A DNA stretch of 47,340 nucleotides from Patescibacteria group bacterium (GTDB taxonomy: Bacteria > Patescibacteriota > Microgenomatia > Woykebacterales > 2-01-FULL-43-14), in the NCBI GenBank assembly GCA_023485445.1, contig JAMCZT010000032.1, positions 1 to 47,340 of the forward strand. Reading direction: 5' to 3'. Made by a program: the position numbers and the translations under genes. The notes beneath the pieces were generated by a model, which worked only from the letters and a program-made list of their open reading frames with translations, made no database searches and was not told the DNA's origin. Below, piece after piece: positions 1 to 7,948 of this stretch. The stretch's first letter is position 1, and each line of letters starts with the position of its first letter.

Positions 1-43
1 ACAAGACTCTTTCAGTCTTTGTTAATTTAGTATGTTTGCTCAA
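1..43 (-). CDS. IS30 transposase, N-terminal fragment
   Basis: Fourteen codons are visible, beginning at a TTG and reading MSKHTKLTKTERVL. A strong Shine-Dalgarno (TAGGAGGTGA) lies 6-7 bases upstream and fixes the start. The short basic, Lys/Thr-rich opening fits the helix-turn-helix N-terminus of IS30 transposases, but the fragment alone is too short to prove the family. The inverted repeat just upstream and the IS30 C-terminus at the other window edge make the assignment likely. Confidence 0.6.
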   Translation of the reverse strand, partial: MSKHTKLTKTERVL

Positions 44-122
44 AATATTCACCTCCTAACTAGTTCAGGAAGTGAATTTTACTCTTAATTATTTATCTAG
101 GGGGTTGCAATCGTTTTTAGAA
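1..122 (-). mobile_element. IS30-family element, transposase-proximal end (partial)
   Basis: This is the 5' end of an insertion sequence that runs off the left edge of the window. It holds a terminal inverted repeat at about 96-122, a short leader and the first codons of a transposase. The repeat (TCTAGGGGGTTGCAATCG and on to TTTTTAGAA) matches, in inverted orientation, the repeat at the far right edge (TCTAGGAGTTGCGTTCG and on to TTCCTAGAA). The outer boundary is placed at 122, where the two repeats stop matching. The family call rests on the transposase C-terminus at the right edge. Confidence 0.75.
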
Positions 123-153
123 CTCGTGAAAAAAAGAATTTGAATTTTTCTGA

Positions 154-165
154 TATACTTTATCT
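154..165 (+). promoter_or_regulatory. Extended -10 promoter, near-leaderless
   Basis: TATACT at 154-159 is preceded by TG (extended -10) and ends six bases before the ATG at 166. No Shine-Dalgarno is present, so transcription would start at or within a base of the start codon. The -35 region is poor. The promoter lies just outside the IS30 inverted repeat. Confidence 0.5.
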
Positions 166-870
166 ATGAACTCTTTAGACTCTTCAAAAAAGGTAAACAT
201 TGCTATAACCGGCGCAAAGGGAACGATCGGAAGTATTCTACAGGAAGGCCTGACCGATTTTGATATTACTCCTCTTGATTTACCTGATGTCGACGTAGGA
301 AATCTTGACCAAATGGTAAAGGTCTTGGCAGGACAATCCGCCGTAATTCATCTTGCCTGGAATTATGGAGCAGAAGACTTAAGTAGCGGCCAGATCAATC
401 CCGATAATTACCTCATGACCTGTTCTGTTTACGAATCCGCCCGAAGAGCTAAAGTGAAACGAGTGATCATGGCAAGCTCGGTCCACGCCCATCGTTATTC
501 AAATTTAAAAGAAGGGGAACTGCTTTCAACCGATCAGGTTCCACTTCCGGATAGCCTTTACGGAGCAAGCAAAGTTTTCGTGGAGGCCTTGGGAAGATAT
601 TATGCTAAAAATGGGCTAGAGGTAATCTGTCTTCGCTTCGGAAGAGTGCGAAAAAACGACGACCCAGGAATCGATGAACCTCAGGAAAGAATTGTTTGGC
701 TGAGTAAAAGTGACGCTCGCGGCTTGATAAGAAAATGCCTAACGATAAAGGAAGTCCCAAATAGTTTCGCTCTCGTTAACGCTGTTTCAGATAATACTGA
801 TCGGGTCCATGACGTCTCAAACCCTTTCGGCTGGGTTCCCCGGGACAATTACAAAAATACCTTTCGCTAA
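166..870 (+). CDS. NAD(P)-dependent epimerase/dehydratase (extended SDR), uronate-dehydrogenase-like
   Basis: A 234-residue Rossmann-fold protein of the extended short-chain dehydrogenase family. The dinucleotide-binding glycine motif TGAKGTIG is at residues 15-22, the catalytic Ser of MASS is near 105, and the YGASK motif gives Tyr132 and Lys136. The protein is shorter than sugar-nucleotide 4,6-dehydratases (over 300 residues). The C-terminal NPFGWVPRDN resembles the end of uronate dehydrogenases, so oxidation or epimerisation of a free sugar acid or nucleotide sugar is plausible. The substrate cannot be read from sequence. The ATG at 166 directly follows a -10 box and has no ribosome binding site. 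A separate promoter precedes the next gene, so it is probably transcribed alone. Confidence 0.8.
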   Translation: MNSLDSSKKVNIAITGAKGTIGSILQEGLTDFDITPLDLPDVDVGNLDQMVKVLAGQSAVIHLAWNYGAEDLSSGQINPDNYLMTCSVYESARRAKVKRVIMASSVHAHRYSNLKEGELLSTDQVPLPDSLYGASKVFVEALGRYYAKNGLEVICLRFGRVRKNDDPGIDEPQERIVWLSKSDARGLIRKCLTIKEVPNSFALVNAVSDNTDRVHDVSNPFGWVPRDNYKNTFR

Positions 871-877
871 GTACTAT

Positions 878-906
878 TTGCGTCCATCCAAAACAACAGC
901 TAAAAT
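878..906 (+). promoter_or_regulatory. Promoter of the 916 membrane protein gene
   Basis: TTGCGT at 878-883, a 17-base spacer and TAAAAT at 901-906. The ATG follows nine bases later, so the transcript leader would be only about two or three bases. Confidence 0.5.
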
Positions 907-915
907 ATCCATAGA

Positions 916-1773
916 ATGAAACTACCGCAATTTTCTAAAAAAGAACCAAAACCTTATTGGTACGTCGACGCGAAATGGATTTTCGGTCTCTTGCTCATCG
1001 TATCTCTAAGTATTTTGTCCTTTATTTATGGTTTGTATAAGTTAACTGAAGAAAATCCAGCCGTTGAGCTCTCAACCATTCTTATGGCTTCGGCTTTTAG
1101 TCCGAATGGATTAGATGACACCGGCGACCTCAAAGAATTTAAATCAAAAATTGCTACTCAAGCTGGAGAGGTAATCTACCCCTTAGCAAACATTAAAAAC
1201 GTCTCCATAAACAAGAGCGACCTTGAAAAATACCCTCCCCAGGAGCTTCGGCTAAAACTTTTTCGCCAAATTTCCGAGCCTCTGTATTTCGAAGGGGCGG
1301 AAGGATTTGCAAAGAAACTAACGGATGATCCAAACCAACAGAAAAAGTTTGCAAACGATGCCTTCTTAGTCTCAATTTTTTCCCGAACTTTCCATCAAAA
1401 TCTACAAAATATTTTATTTATCAGCGCGATAATAAACCTGTTTTTCGTGATTGCTTTTGTTTTCTTTAGTTTTGGTTTTGGAAAAATAGGTAATCTCGGA
1501 TGGGTAATGCTTATAGTCGGCCTGCCAGGAACTTTTTTGTCGTCAATTTTAAATACGCCGACGTTACAAGTAAATACTTCAGAAGGAGCGCTAGGCGGAA
1601 GCCAACTTAAAATGATTGCCCCATTTATCTCAAACATCCCTACGTCGGCCATAAAAATATTACTATCTGGTTACCAAATAGCGGCAACAGGGGGCGCCTT
1701 ATTAATAATTTTTGCAATAATCGGAAAGTCCGCCTGGAAAATCAAAGTTAGAAGACAAAAGCTTTCTCAGTAA
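916..1773 (+). CDS. Hypothetical multi-pass membrane protein
   Basis: A 285-residue protein not recognised as a named family. It has one hydrophobic segment near the N-terminus (about residues 22-44), an outward-facing or soluble region of about 110 residues, and then three more hydrophobic segments (about 165-188, 193-212 and 245-268), with a basic tail ending KVRRQKLSQ. The loop contains no cysteines or obvious catalytic motif. The arrangement suggests an integral membrane protein with an extracytoplasmic domain between the first two helices. It is convergent with the gene at 1848. An A/T hairpin (TAAGATAA at 1805 pairing with TTATCTTA at 1823) sits between the two and could stop transcription. 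Confidence 0.65.
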   Translation: MKLPQFSKKEPKPYWYVDAKWIFGLLLIVSLSILSFIYGLYKLTEENPAVELSTILMASAFSPNGLDDTGDLKEFKSKIATQAGEVIYPLANIKNVSINKSDLEKYPPQELRLKLFRQISEPLYFEGAEGFAKKLTDDPNQQKKFANDAFLVSIFSRTFHQNLQNILFISAIINLFFVIAFVFFSFGFGKIGNLGWVMLIVGLPGTFLSSILNTPTLQVNTSEGALGGSQLKMIAPFISNIPTSAIKILLSGYQIAATGGALLIIFAIIGKSAWKIKVRRQKLSQ

Positions 1774-1847
1774 AAACCAGGTTAGTATCTAAAGAAAACA
1801 AAAATAAGATAAATTGCTATCCTTATCTTAAGCGTTATCAAAAATTA

Positions 1848-2612
1848 TCAAGGCTTAGTTAATCGCGACGCCACCCTTTTACTTTCTAAAAAGATGTCAT
1901 TAAGGGGAATGTTAAGTTCGGCGATAAACTTTCCCAAGACCATTTTTTTAAGGGAAGGGGATAAATGTTTTATCATCTTCGGAATAATTTCTTCATGGCC
2001 GCCGATGATGATAAAATTAATTCCATCTTTTTTTGCAAAATCATTCACTGCTTGGGCAATAAAATTTAAATGTTGGTGAAGATGCTCCTCAATGTGGCGA
2101 AAGATCTTGTCGTCTCGTCCGTAGTCAACCTTCTTAGCTTTAACTCGTTGAGGAACTTCCCCCTCGAAGACATCTTTATGTTCCTCGATTCTGCCGAGGT
2201 TGACCGTAAAAAGCCTTGCCTTCTGACGATCAACCATCAAAACTAAATATTTTTTATGCTCCTTTATGGTCTCTTCTATAGGATCGATAAAAGGAGAGCC
2301 GGAAATAGAAAAAATCGGTGGGAGGTAAAATTCGAAGGAAAGAACTTCCCACAACCCATCGCCAGCGGTAAAAAAGACAAAGCTTCGGTTACCCCGAGTG
2401 TCAAGGGAATCTTCTAAATATGTTTCAATTTTTTGGAGATCGTCGTGAAACATTCTTTGTTCTTTCGCGGTTAAGTTTTTGTGGATTAGAGAACGAAAAA
2501 GAGAAGAAAGGGCGCGGGTAGTGGGAGATTTTTTGCCCTCATCGGCAAGGTATACCGAGAGGATGGGAAAATGGCTATTCTTATATTTTTTTAGTTTTTT
2601 TAACATCTGCAT
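1848..2612 (-). CDS. Bacterial eRF1-like protein (baeRF family)
   Basis: A 254-residue protein resembling bacterial archaeo-eukaryotic release factor relatives. It has an N-terminal alpha/beta part with FPILSVYL, a central segment VLMVDRQKARLFTVNLG typical of the eRF1 domain-2 fold, and a C-terminal L7Ae-like part containing INFIIIGGHEE. There is no GGQ peptide-release tripeptide, so classical termination activity is not supported. Relatives are thought to act in ribosome rescue or stalling control. It starts two bases after the stop of the hibernation factor gene at 2615 and is surely cotranscribed with it, which supports a ribosome-associated role. The exact subfamily is uncertain. Confidence 0.7.
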   Translation of the reverse strand: MQMLKKLKKYKNSHFPILSVYLADEGKKSPTTRALSSLFRSLIHKNLTAKEQRMFHDDLQKIETYLEDSLDTRGNRSFVFFTAGDGLWEVLSFEFYLPPIFSISGSPFIDPIEETIKEHKKYLVLMVDRQKARLFTVNLGRIEEHKDVFEGEVPQRVKAKKVDYGRDDKIFRHIEEHLHQHLNFIAQAVNDFAKKDGINFIIIGGHEEIIPKMIKHLSPSLKKMVLGKFIAELNIPLNDIFLESKRVASRLTKP

Positions 2613-2614
2613 TT

Positions 2615-3046
2615 TTAAATACCTAGCTTCCGGATCGTCTTTTGGTCAAAGTATTCGCTATCACTTCCGAAGTGCTCTCCTTTATACGTGTCAAGTTCCC
2701 TAGTTAACCTCTTAAAACCAACCTCGAGGGCTTCATCCACCGTTTTACCATCAAAGTGGGCCACGATTGGCTTTTTAGGTAACTGTAGCCGCATCGTCCC
2801 ATCGTAATAAACAGGGCTGCTAGATTTGGGGGTTACCGAAACAATATTGACTTCTGGATCCACGGAAACATTTTCCAAAATATGATCGAGCCGCCTTTTT
2901 TTGTGTTTCCGAATAATGATTTCCAGCAAAGGAAGGTCAATCGCCATATCTGATAAAAAGCGGGAAAGACGTTTTAGTTTCCGATCAAGGTAACGTAAGG
3001 AGGAATCCGAAAGTTGAAATTTTTTGGTGGAAATTAAATATTCCAT
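2615..3046 (-). CDS. hpf: Ribosome hibernation promoting factor (HPF/RaiA family)
   Basis: A 143-residue protein with the HPF/RaiA beta-alpha-beta-beta-beta-alpha pattern: an N-terminal amphipathic region rich in KRL, a central strand pair, and a helix DEALEVGFKRLTRELDTYKG that matches the last helix of the family. It is the short type, without the C-terminal dimerisation domain of long HPF. Members bind the 30S decoding centre and silence 70S ribosomes under stress. A weak promoter (TTGCAC, 17 bases, TAAAAG) ends six bases before the ATG. It is the first gene of a two-gene operon with the eRF1-like protein. Sequence divergence from well-known HPFs leaves some doubt. Confidence 0.7.
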   Translation of the reverse strand: MEYLISTKKFQLSDSSLRYLDRKLKRLSRFLSDMAIDLPLLEIIIRKHKKRRLDHILENVSVDPEVNIVSVTPKSSSPVYYDGTMRLQLPKKPIVAHFDGKTVDEALEVGFKRLTRELDTYKGEHFGSDSEYFDQKTIRKLGI

Positions 3047-3143
3047 AACACCCTTTTATCGATTTTTCACGATTTGTGCAACAGGCTGTGGCGTCGTTGG
3101 TCGAACTGCTTTTCAAACTAAGGAGCTTTTACCTCCCCCTTTC

Positions 3144-3172
3144 TTGACTTCGACTCACACCTGAAGTTAGAT
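3144..3172 (+). promoter_or_regulatory. Promoter of the NHEJ operon
   Basis: TTGACT at 3144-3149, a 17-base spacer and TTAGAT at 3167-3172, followed by GCGAGGTAAGTC and the ku ATG at 3192. Here, unlike many genes in the window, there is a short leader with a GAGGT-type ribosome binding site. Confidence 0.55.
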
Positions 3173-3191
3173 TTCTTAAGCGAGGTAAGTC

Positions 3192-3977
3192 ATGAGACCC
3201 ATTTGGTCAGGATCGATCAGTTTTGGCTTGGTTAATATTCCAGTAAAACTCTTCTCGGCGGTGCACGAAAGGGAAATAAATTTTGATTTACTTCATAAAA
3301 AAGACCTTTCCCCCATCCGTTACGCTCGGGTTTGCGAAACAGAAGACAAAGAGATTGATTTTCATGACCTCGTCCGCGGATACGAGTACGCCAAAGGAAA
3401 TTACGTCGTGGTTGAGCTAGAAGAAATTAAAAAAGCCGACGTAGCCAAAACCCAGACCATCAGCATCGTTGACTTTTCTCCTGAAAAAGACATCGATTCC
3501 ATTTATTTTGAAAAACCTTACTTCATCGCTCCCGATAAAGGATCAGAGAAAGCTTATGCCCTTTTAAGGGAGTCCTTAACGAAAAGGAGCAAGGTCGCGA
3601 TCGCCAAATTTGTCTTAAGGACACGGGAACATCTTGGGGCGATAAAAGCCGATAATAACGTCTTGGTCTTTGAACAAATGCGCTTTTCTGAGGATTTGAG
3701 AAATCCAGCAGAACTAAACCTCCCAACCGCTAGTCTGGTTTCCGAAAAGGAACTGGATATGGCTTACCAATTAATCGACCGCTTAACCGAAAAATTTAAC
3801 CCTGAGAAATACAAAGACACTTACACAGCGGAACTAGAGCAACTTCTCGCAGAAAAAGTAGCGGGGAAGGCGCCAAAAGTAACAGGCAAAGTTCCCGAGC
3901 CAACACCATCCAAAGACCTTATGGAGGCTTTAAAGGCCAGCTTAGAAAAAGAAGTTCGGCCAGCGGCCCAAGCCTAA
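3192..3977 (+). CDS. ku: Non-homologous end-joining protein Ku
   Basis: A 261-residue bacterial Ku homolog. It begins with the hallmark SISFGLVNIPVKL, continues through the Ku beta-barrel core (YVVVELEEIKKA, IYFEKPYFIAPDKG) and ends with an Ala/Lys/Pro-rich tail after about residue 210. Bacterial Ku forms a ring-shaped homodimer that threads onto broken DNA ends and recruits LigD. Eight bases separate it from the ligase gene, and the polymerase gene follows, so the three form one operon. Length and motif order are normal, with no sign of damage. The call is secure. Confidence 0.96.
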   Translation: MRPIWSGSISFGLVNIPVKLFSAVHEREINFDLLHKKDLSPIRYARVCETEDKEIDFHDLVRGYEYAKGNYVVVELEEIKKADVAKTQTISIVDFSPEKDIDSIYFEKPYFIAPDKGSEKAYALLRESLTKRSKVAIAKFVLRTREHLGAIKADNNVLVFEQMRFSEDLRNPAELNLPTASLVSEKELDMAYQLIDRLTEKFNPEKYKDTYTAELEQLLAEKVAGKAPKVTGKVPEPTPSKDLMEALKASLEKEVRPAAQA

Positions 3978-3985
3978 AAAACACC

Positions 3986-5440
3986 ATGGGTTTAGAAACC
4001 TACCAAAAAAAGAGAAAATTTAATGCTACACCCGAACCAAAGGGAGAAATAGCAAAAAGGCGTGAGTCCCGCTTTGTCGTCCAAAAACATGCCGCCACTC
4101 ATCTCCACTATGACTTCCGATTAGAGTCAGGCGGAGTCCTAAAAAGCTGGGCAGTCCCGAAAGGTCCTCCCTTGGACCCAAAAGATAAACGGTTAGCCGT
4201 CATGGTTGAAGACCACCCCATCGAGTATCAAAAATTTGAAGGGGTTATCCCAGAGGGAAATTATGGGGCAGGGACGGTCGAAATCTGGGATAAGGGTCAT
4301 TATTTCACGCTAAACGTCAACAAAGAAAGACAGGAAAAAACCGTCGAAGAAGGTTTGAAGCAAGGGCACTTAGACCTTATCCTGGAAGGTGAAAAACTAA
4401 AAGGCGAATACACCCTGGTCAAAACGAAACTAAGCGAGAAAAGTTGGCTTTTGATAAAGAAAGAAGATCCTTACCTGGCAGTAGAAATGCCAAAGCAGGT
4501 GAAACCAATGCTCGCTACCCTAGTGGGAGAACCTTTCGACAAGGATAGCTGGCTCTTTGAGATGAAAATAGACGGGTATCGAGCAATTGCCGAAGTAAAC
4601 GGGGCAGAAGTGAATTTGTATTCCCGAAATTTTAACTCCTTTAACAATCAGTACCCCCAGATCGTCGACTCTTTGAGAAATCTGGGAAAGGTAGCGGTTC
4701 TCGACGGGGAAATCGCAGTCGTCGATAACGAAGGCAAACCTTCTTTCCAGCTTTTGCAAAATTATCCACGAGAACAGACAGGAAATCTAATTTATTTTAT
4801 TTTTGATTTGCTTTACCTCAACAAGCGTGATCTGCAAGCCCTCCCTTTGACGGAAAGGAAAAATATCTTAAGGCAAAACTTGCCCCCAAGCCCTTTTTTA
4901 AAGTTTACCGATCACATTGAAAAAAACGGAACAGCTTTTTTTAACGCCGCCAAAGAAAAGGGTCTTGAAGGGATCATGGCAAAAGATGGAAAAAGCCCGT
5001 ACCGCCAAGGAAAAAGGACTAAAGAATGGCTAAAAATAAAAACTACCCGTGTGCAAGAAGCCGTCATTGGCGGATTTACTCAACCTAAAGGGAAACGGGG
5101 TTACTTTGGGGCTTTGATTTTAGGGGTTTACGAAGGGAATAATCTGGTTTACGTCGGGCACACTGGAAGCGGGTTTGAGGAAAAAAGCCTGGAAGAGACT
5201 TTTGAAAAGTTAAAAAGGAAAATCTCTCCTGTCTCTCCCTTCAAAAATCCCCCTAAACCCAATGCTCCCGTTACTTGGCTTAGACCAGAAATGGCTTGCG
5301 AAGTAAAATATCAGGAATGGACGAAAGACGGGCACCTGAGGATGCCTATCTTTTTAAGAATGCGCGAGGATAAGCCCCCGAAAGAAATCGGCCGGGAAAA
5401 AATTTTGTCGACGAAAGAAATTTTAAAGGGGAAAAAGTGA
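3986..5440 (+). CDS. ligD: LigD: 3'-phosphoesterase plus ATP-dependent DNA ligase
   Basis: A 484-residue protein joining two of the three LigD modules. Residues about 30-150 are the 3'-phosphoesterase domain (HLHYDFRLE, WAVPKGP, EGNYGAGTV). Residues about 170-370 are the nucleotidyltransferase domain of the ligase, with KIDG motif I giving adenylated Lys194, followed by the OB-fold domain (about 375-475) ending with the usual TWLRPEMACEVKYQEWT signature. It trims 3' ends and seals double-strand breaks held by Ku. The polymerase module is missing from this chain and is encoded by the next gene, which begins at a GTG overlapping this stop codon (GTGA). All catalytic motifs that can be read are intact. 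Confidence 0.95.
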   Translation: MGLETYQKKRKFNATPEPKGEIAKRRESRFVVQKHAATHLHYDFRLESGGVLKSWAVPKGPPLDPKDKRLAVMVEDHPIEYQKFEGVIPEGNYGAGTVEIWDKGHYFTLNVNKERQEKTVEEGLKQGHLDLILEGEKLKGEYTLVKTKLSEKSWLLIKKEDPYLAVEMPKQVKPMLATLVGEPFDKDSWLFEMKIDGYRAIAEVNGAEVNLYSRNFNSFNNQYPQIVDSLRNLGKVAVLDGEIAVVDNEGKPSFQLLQNYPREQTGNLIYFIFDLLYLNKRDLQALPLTERKNILRQNLPPSPFLKFTDHIEKNGTAFFNAAKEKGLEGIMAKDGKSPYRQGKRTKEWLKIKTTRVQEAVIGGFTQPKGKRGYFGALILGVYEGNNLVYVGHTGSGFEEKSLEETFEKLKRKISPVSPFKNPPKPNAPVTWLRPEMACEVKYQEWTKDGHLRMPIFLRMREDKPPKEIGREKILSTKEILKGKK

Positions 5441-6372
5441 TCCAGTCTACCCGGGAAAAATCAACGATCGTCATAATTGATAACAAAGAAGTAAAGCTAA
5501 CAAACCTGGATAAGATTTTTTGGCAAAAAGAAGGGTACACTAAGAGAGATTTAATCGAATATTACCAAAGGATCTCCCCTTTCATCCTTCCCTACTTGGC
5601 CGATCGTCCCGAATCTTTGCATCGCTTCCCAAACGGGGTACGAGGAAAAGGTTTTTTCCAAAAAAATGTTGAATCTCCTCCGCCTTACGTCAAAACGGTA
5701 AAAATTCCCGCAGAAACGGAAAACCGGGTGATTAATTACATCGTTTGCCAGGATCTCGCAACCTTAGTTTACCTCGCAAATTTAGGCTGCATCGAACTTA
5801 ATCCTTGGCTTTCCCGAACCGTCAGCCAACATAGTCCAGATTACTGCGTCTTGGATCTTGATCCAGTCGAAATTGGTTTTGGGGCGGTAGTTCAGACTGC
5901 TTTGGTCATTCACCACCTATTAGAAAAGGCCAGTATTTCCCACTACGTCAAGACTTCTGGAGCGACCGGTTTACATATCTACATTCCTTTAAAAAGCGGC
6001 TACACCTATGAGCAATCCCGCCTTTTTGCCCAAACCATCGCTTCAATAGTCCACCAGAAAACCTCCTCTTTCACTTCATTAGAAAGGCTTCCAGAAAAAA
6101 GGGTGAGTAAAGTCTACCTGGATTATTTGCAAAATGTCTTGGGAAAAACCCTCTCAGCCCCTTACTGCCTTCGACCTAGAGACAGAGCGCCTGTCTCAAC
6201 GCCCCTACTTTGGGAAGAAATAAACGGAAAGTTAGATCCCCCTGATTTTAACATCAAGACCATTTTTAAAAGATTAGGAAAAATAGGCGACATTTGGAAA
6301 CCGCTGCGACAAGAAGGAGTCGACCTAAAGGTGGCACTAGACCGTCTGCAAAAAGTTTCCCAAAAATTTTGA
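5437..6372 (+). CDS. ligD: LigD polymerase/primase domain protein (stand-alone)
   Basis: A 311-residue archaeo-eukaryotic primase-type polymerase matching the LigD polymerase module. VLDLDP places the metal-binding aspartates at residues 140 and 142, and SGATGLHIYIPL (His180) is the second family signature. The N-terminus LTNLDKIFWQKEGYTKRDLIEYY is typical of the module. It adds nucleotides, often ribonucleotides, to break ends before ligation. The start is a GTG that overlaps the ligase stop by four bases, so translation is probably coupled. Compared with the fused LigD of Pseudomonas, the chain is split at a domain boundary. It is convergent with gltX. Confidence 0.93.
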   Translation: MIQSTREKSTIVIIDNKEVKLTNLDKIFWQKEGYTKRDLIEYYQRISPFILPYLADRPESLHRFPNGVRGKGFFQKNVESPPPYVKTVKIPAETENRVINYIVCQDLATLVYLANLGCIELNPWLSRTVSQHSPDYCVLDLDPVEIGFGAVVQTALVIHHLLEKASISHYVKTSGATGLHIYIPLKSGYTYEQSRLFAQTIASIVHQKTSSFTSLERLPEKRVSKVYLDYLQNVLGKTLSAPYCLRPRDRAPVSTPLLWEEINGKLDPPDFNIKTIFKRLGKIGDIWKPLRQEGVDLKVALDRLQKVSQKF

Positions 6373-6462
6373 GGTTTGAGGTGGAGTCGATGGAAAAATT
6401 TTCTATTAAAGATTGCTCCCTTAGCAATAAAGTCATCTGTGCCTGTCGCAAAGAAGACGTAA

Positions 6463-7890
6463 TCAAGAAAGTTTAACAAGTGCCTCTTCCAATCTTTCGA
6501 CCGTCATTTCTTTGCCAAGAACTAGCATCGTCTCAAAAAGTGGTGGGGTGGCAGTTCTTCCGGTTAAGGCAACACGGATGGTCATGAAGAGCTCTCCCGG
6601 TTTCCATTTCAACTCTTCGGCTAACCCTCGGCAAGCTTTCTCCAAGTCTTCATGTTTCCAAGCAGATTTTTTGATCACTTCCAACACGCGTTCCAACGCT
6701 TCCCGTGTCTCGCCACCCTTTCTATCTTTCTGCAGTAAAAGCTTTTTATCATAATCAATCTCATATTTAAAGAAAAAATCCGTCAAAGGAATGAAATCTT
6801 TGAGGGTAACCATCCGGTCTTGAACCAACGGGATGACTTTCTTTACCAATTCAGAATCATAGTCGGACGGAATAAAAGGCTGCAAACGTTTAGAAAGTTC
6901 CTCTGGATCAAGTTTGCGGATGTACTGGCCGTTGAACCAATTTAGCTTATCCATGTCAAAAATCGCCGGATTTTTCTGTATTCGCTCAAGGCTAAATTCT
7001 TTGATCAATTCTTCTTTTGTAAATAGATCACGGTTTTCTTTGGGCGACCAGCCTAGCAAAGCTAGAAAGTTGATCAGAGCCTCCGGCAAGTAACCTTTAT
7101 CCCGATACTCAGTCAGAGAAGTCGCCCCATGGCGCTTGCTGAGTTTAGACCGGTCAGAACCGAGAATCAGGGGAGCATGCGCATAGTATGGAGTTTTCCA
7201 TCCCATCGCTTGGTAAATCAAAATATGTTTTGGGGTTGAGGAAAGCCATTCTTCGCCCCGGATAACGTAGTTTACTTCCATCGCGTGGTCATCGACAACC
7301 ACGGCTAAGTGGTATGTGGGGTAACCGTCGGACTTAAGGAGCACCTGGTCGTCAATCTCTGAGTTTTGGAAGGTTACTTTACCGCGGACGATATCATCGA
7401 AACTCGTCTCACCTTTTTCGGGAACTTTAAGACGAATCACCGCCATTTCCTTTTTGGACAAGCGTGCTTGGCATTCTTCAGGGGAGAGATCACGGCAATG
7501 CTGGTCATAACGAGGAGCTTCACCTTTTTCCGCCTGGGCTTTTCTAACTTCTTCTAACCGCTTTGGTGAACAAAAGCAGTAATAGGCTTTCCCCAACTCA
7601 ACCAGCTTCACGGCCATTTTTTGATAGAGCTCCAGCCTTTCCGATTGAATATATGGCCCAAACGGGCCGCCTACTCCCGGCCCCTCATCCCACTCTAAAC
7701 CGAGCCATTTGAGACCTTCAATAATTTTTTCTTTACTCCCCGGCACTTCGCGGCTTTTATCAGTATCTTCGATGCGCAAGATAAATTTCCCATTTTCATG
7801 CCGGGCAAAAAGGTACTCGAATATTGTCGTCCGGATGTTCCCGATGTGAGGCTCCCCAGTCGGCGAAGGAGCAAATCTAGTCCTAACCAT
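6463..7890 (-). CDS. gltX: Glutamyl-tRNA synthetase
   Basis: A 475-residue class I aminoacyl-tRNA synthetase that charges tRNA-Glu (or Glu and Gln where no GlnRS exists). The protein opens MVRTRFAPSPTGEPHIGN, carrying the HIGH-type signature, and has the KMSKS equivalent SKLSKRHG. The C-terminal anticodon-binding half follows. The reading frame is open about 40 codons further upstream, but the ATG at 7890 is chosen because the family starts exactly here and a -10 box ends seven bases before it. The gene stands alone on the minus strand, with a divergent gene at 7949 whose promoter overlaps this one. Confidence 0.95.
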   Translation of the reverse strand: MVRTRFAPSPTGEPHIGNIRTTIFEYLFARHENGKFILRIEDTDKSREVPGSKEKIIEGLKWLGLEWDEGPGVGGPFGPYIQSERLELYQKMAVKLVELGKAYYCFCSPKRLEEVRKAQAEKGEAPRYDQHCRDLSPEECQARLSKKEMAVIRLKVPEKGETSFDDIVRGKVTFQNSEIDDQVLLKSDGYPTYHLAVVVDDHAMEVNYVIRGEEWLSSTPKHILIYQAMGWKTPYYAHAPLILGSDRSKLSKRHGATSLTEYRDKGYLPEALINFLALLGWSPKENRDLFTKEELIKEFSLERIQKNPAIFDMDKLNWFNGQYIRKLDPEELSKRLQPFIPSDYDSELVKKVIPLVQDRMVTLKDFIPLTDFFFKYEIDYDKKLLLQKDRKGGETREALERVLEVIKKSAWKHEDLEKACRGLAEELKWKPGELFMTIRVALTGRTATPPLFETMLVLGKEMTVERLEEALVKLS

Positions 7891-7893
7891 ACC

Positions 7894-7926
7894 TTGAATT
7901 TTAGCACAGCTAAATGTTATACTCAA
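7894..7926. promoter_or_regulatory. Overlapping divergent promoters, gltX / 7949 gene
   Basis: On the plus strand, TTGAAT (7894-7899), 17 bases, TTATAC (7917-7922) drives the gene at 7949. On the minus strand, TTGAGT (7921-7926), 17 bases, TAAAAT (7898-7903) drives gltX and ends seven bases before its ATG. The -10 of each promoter overlaps the -35 of the other, so both cannot be occupied by polymerase at the same time. Confidence 0.65.
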
Positions 7927-7948
7927 CCATGTAAGAGGAACCTGTCCT

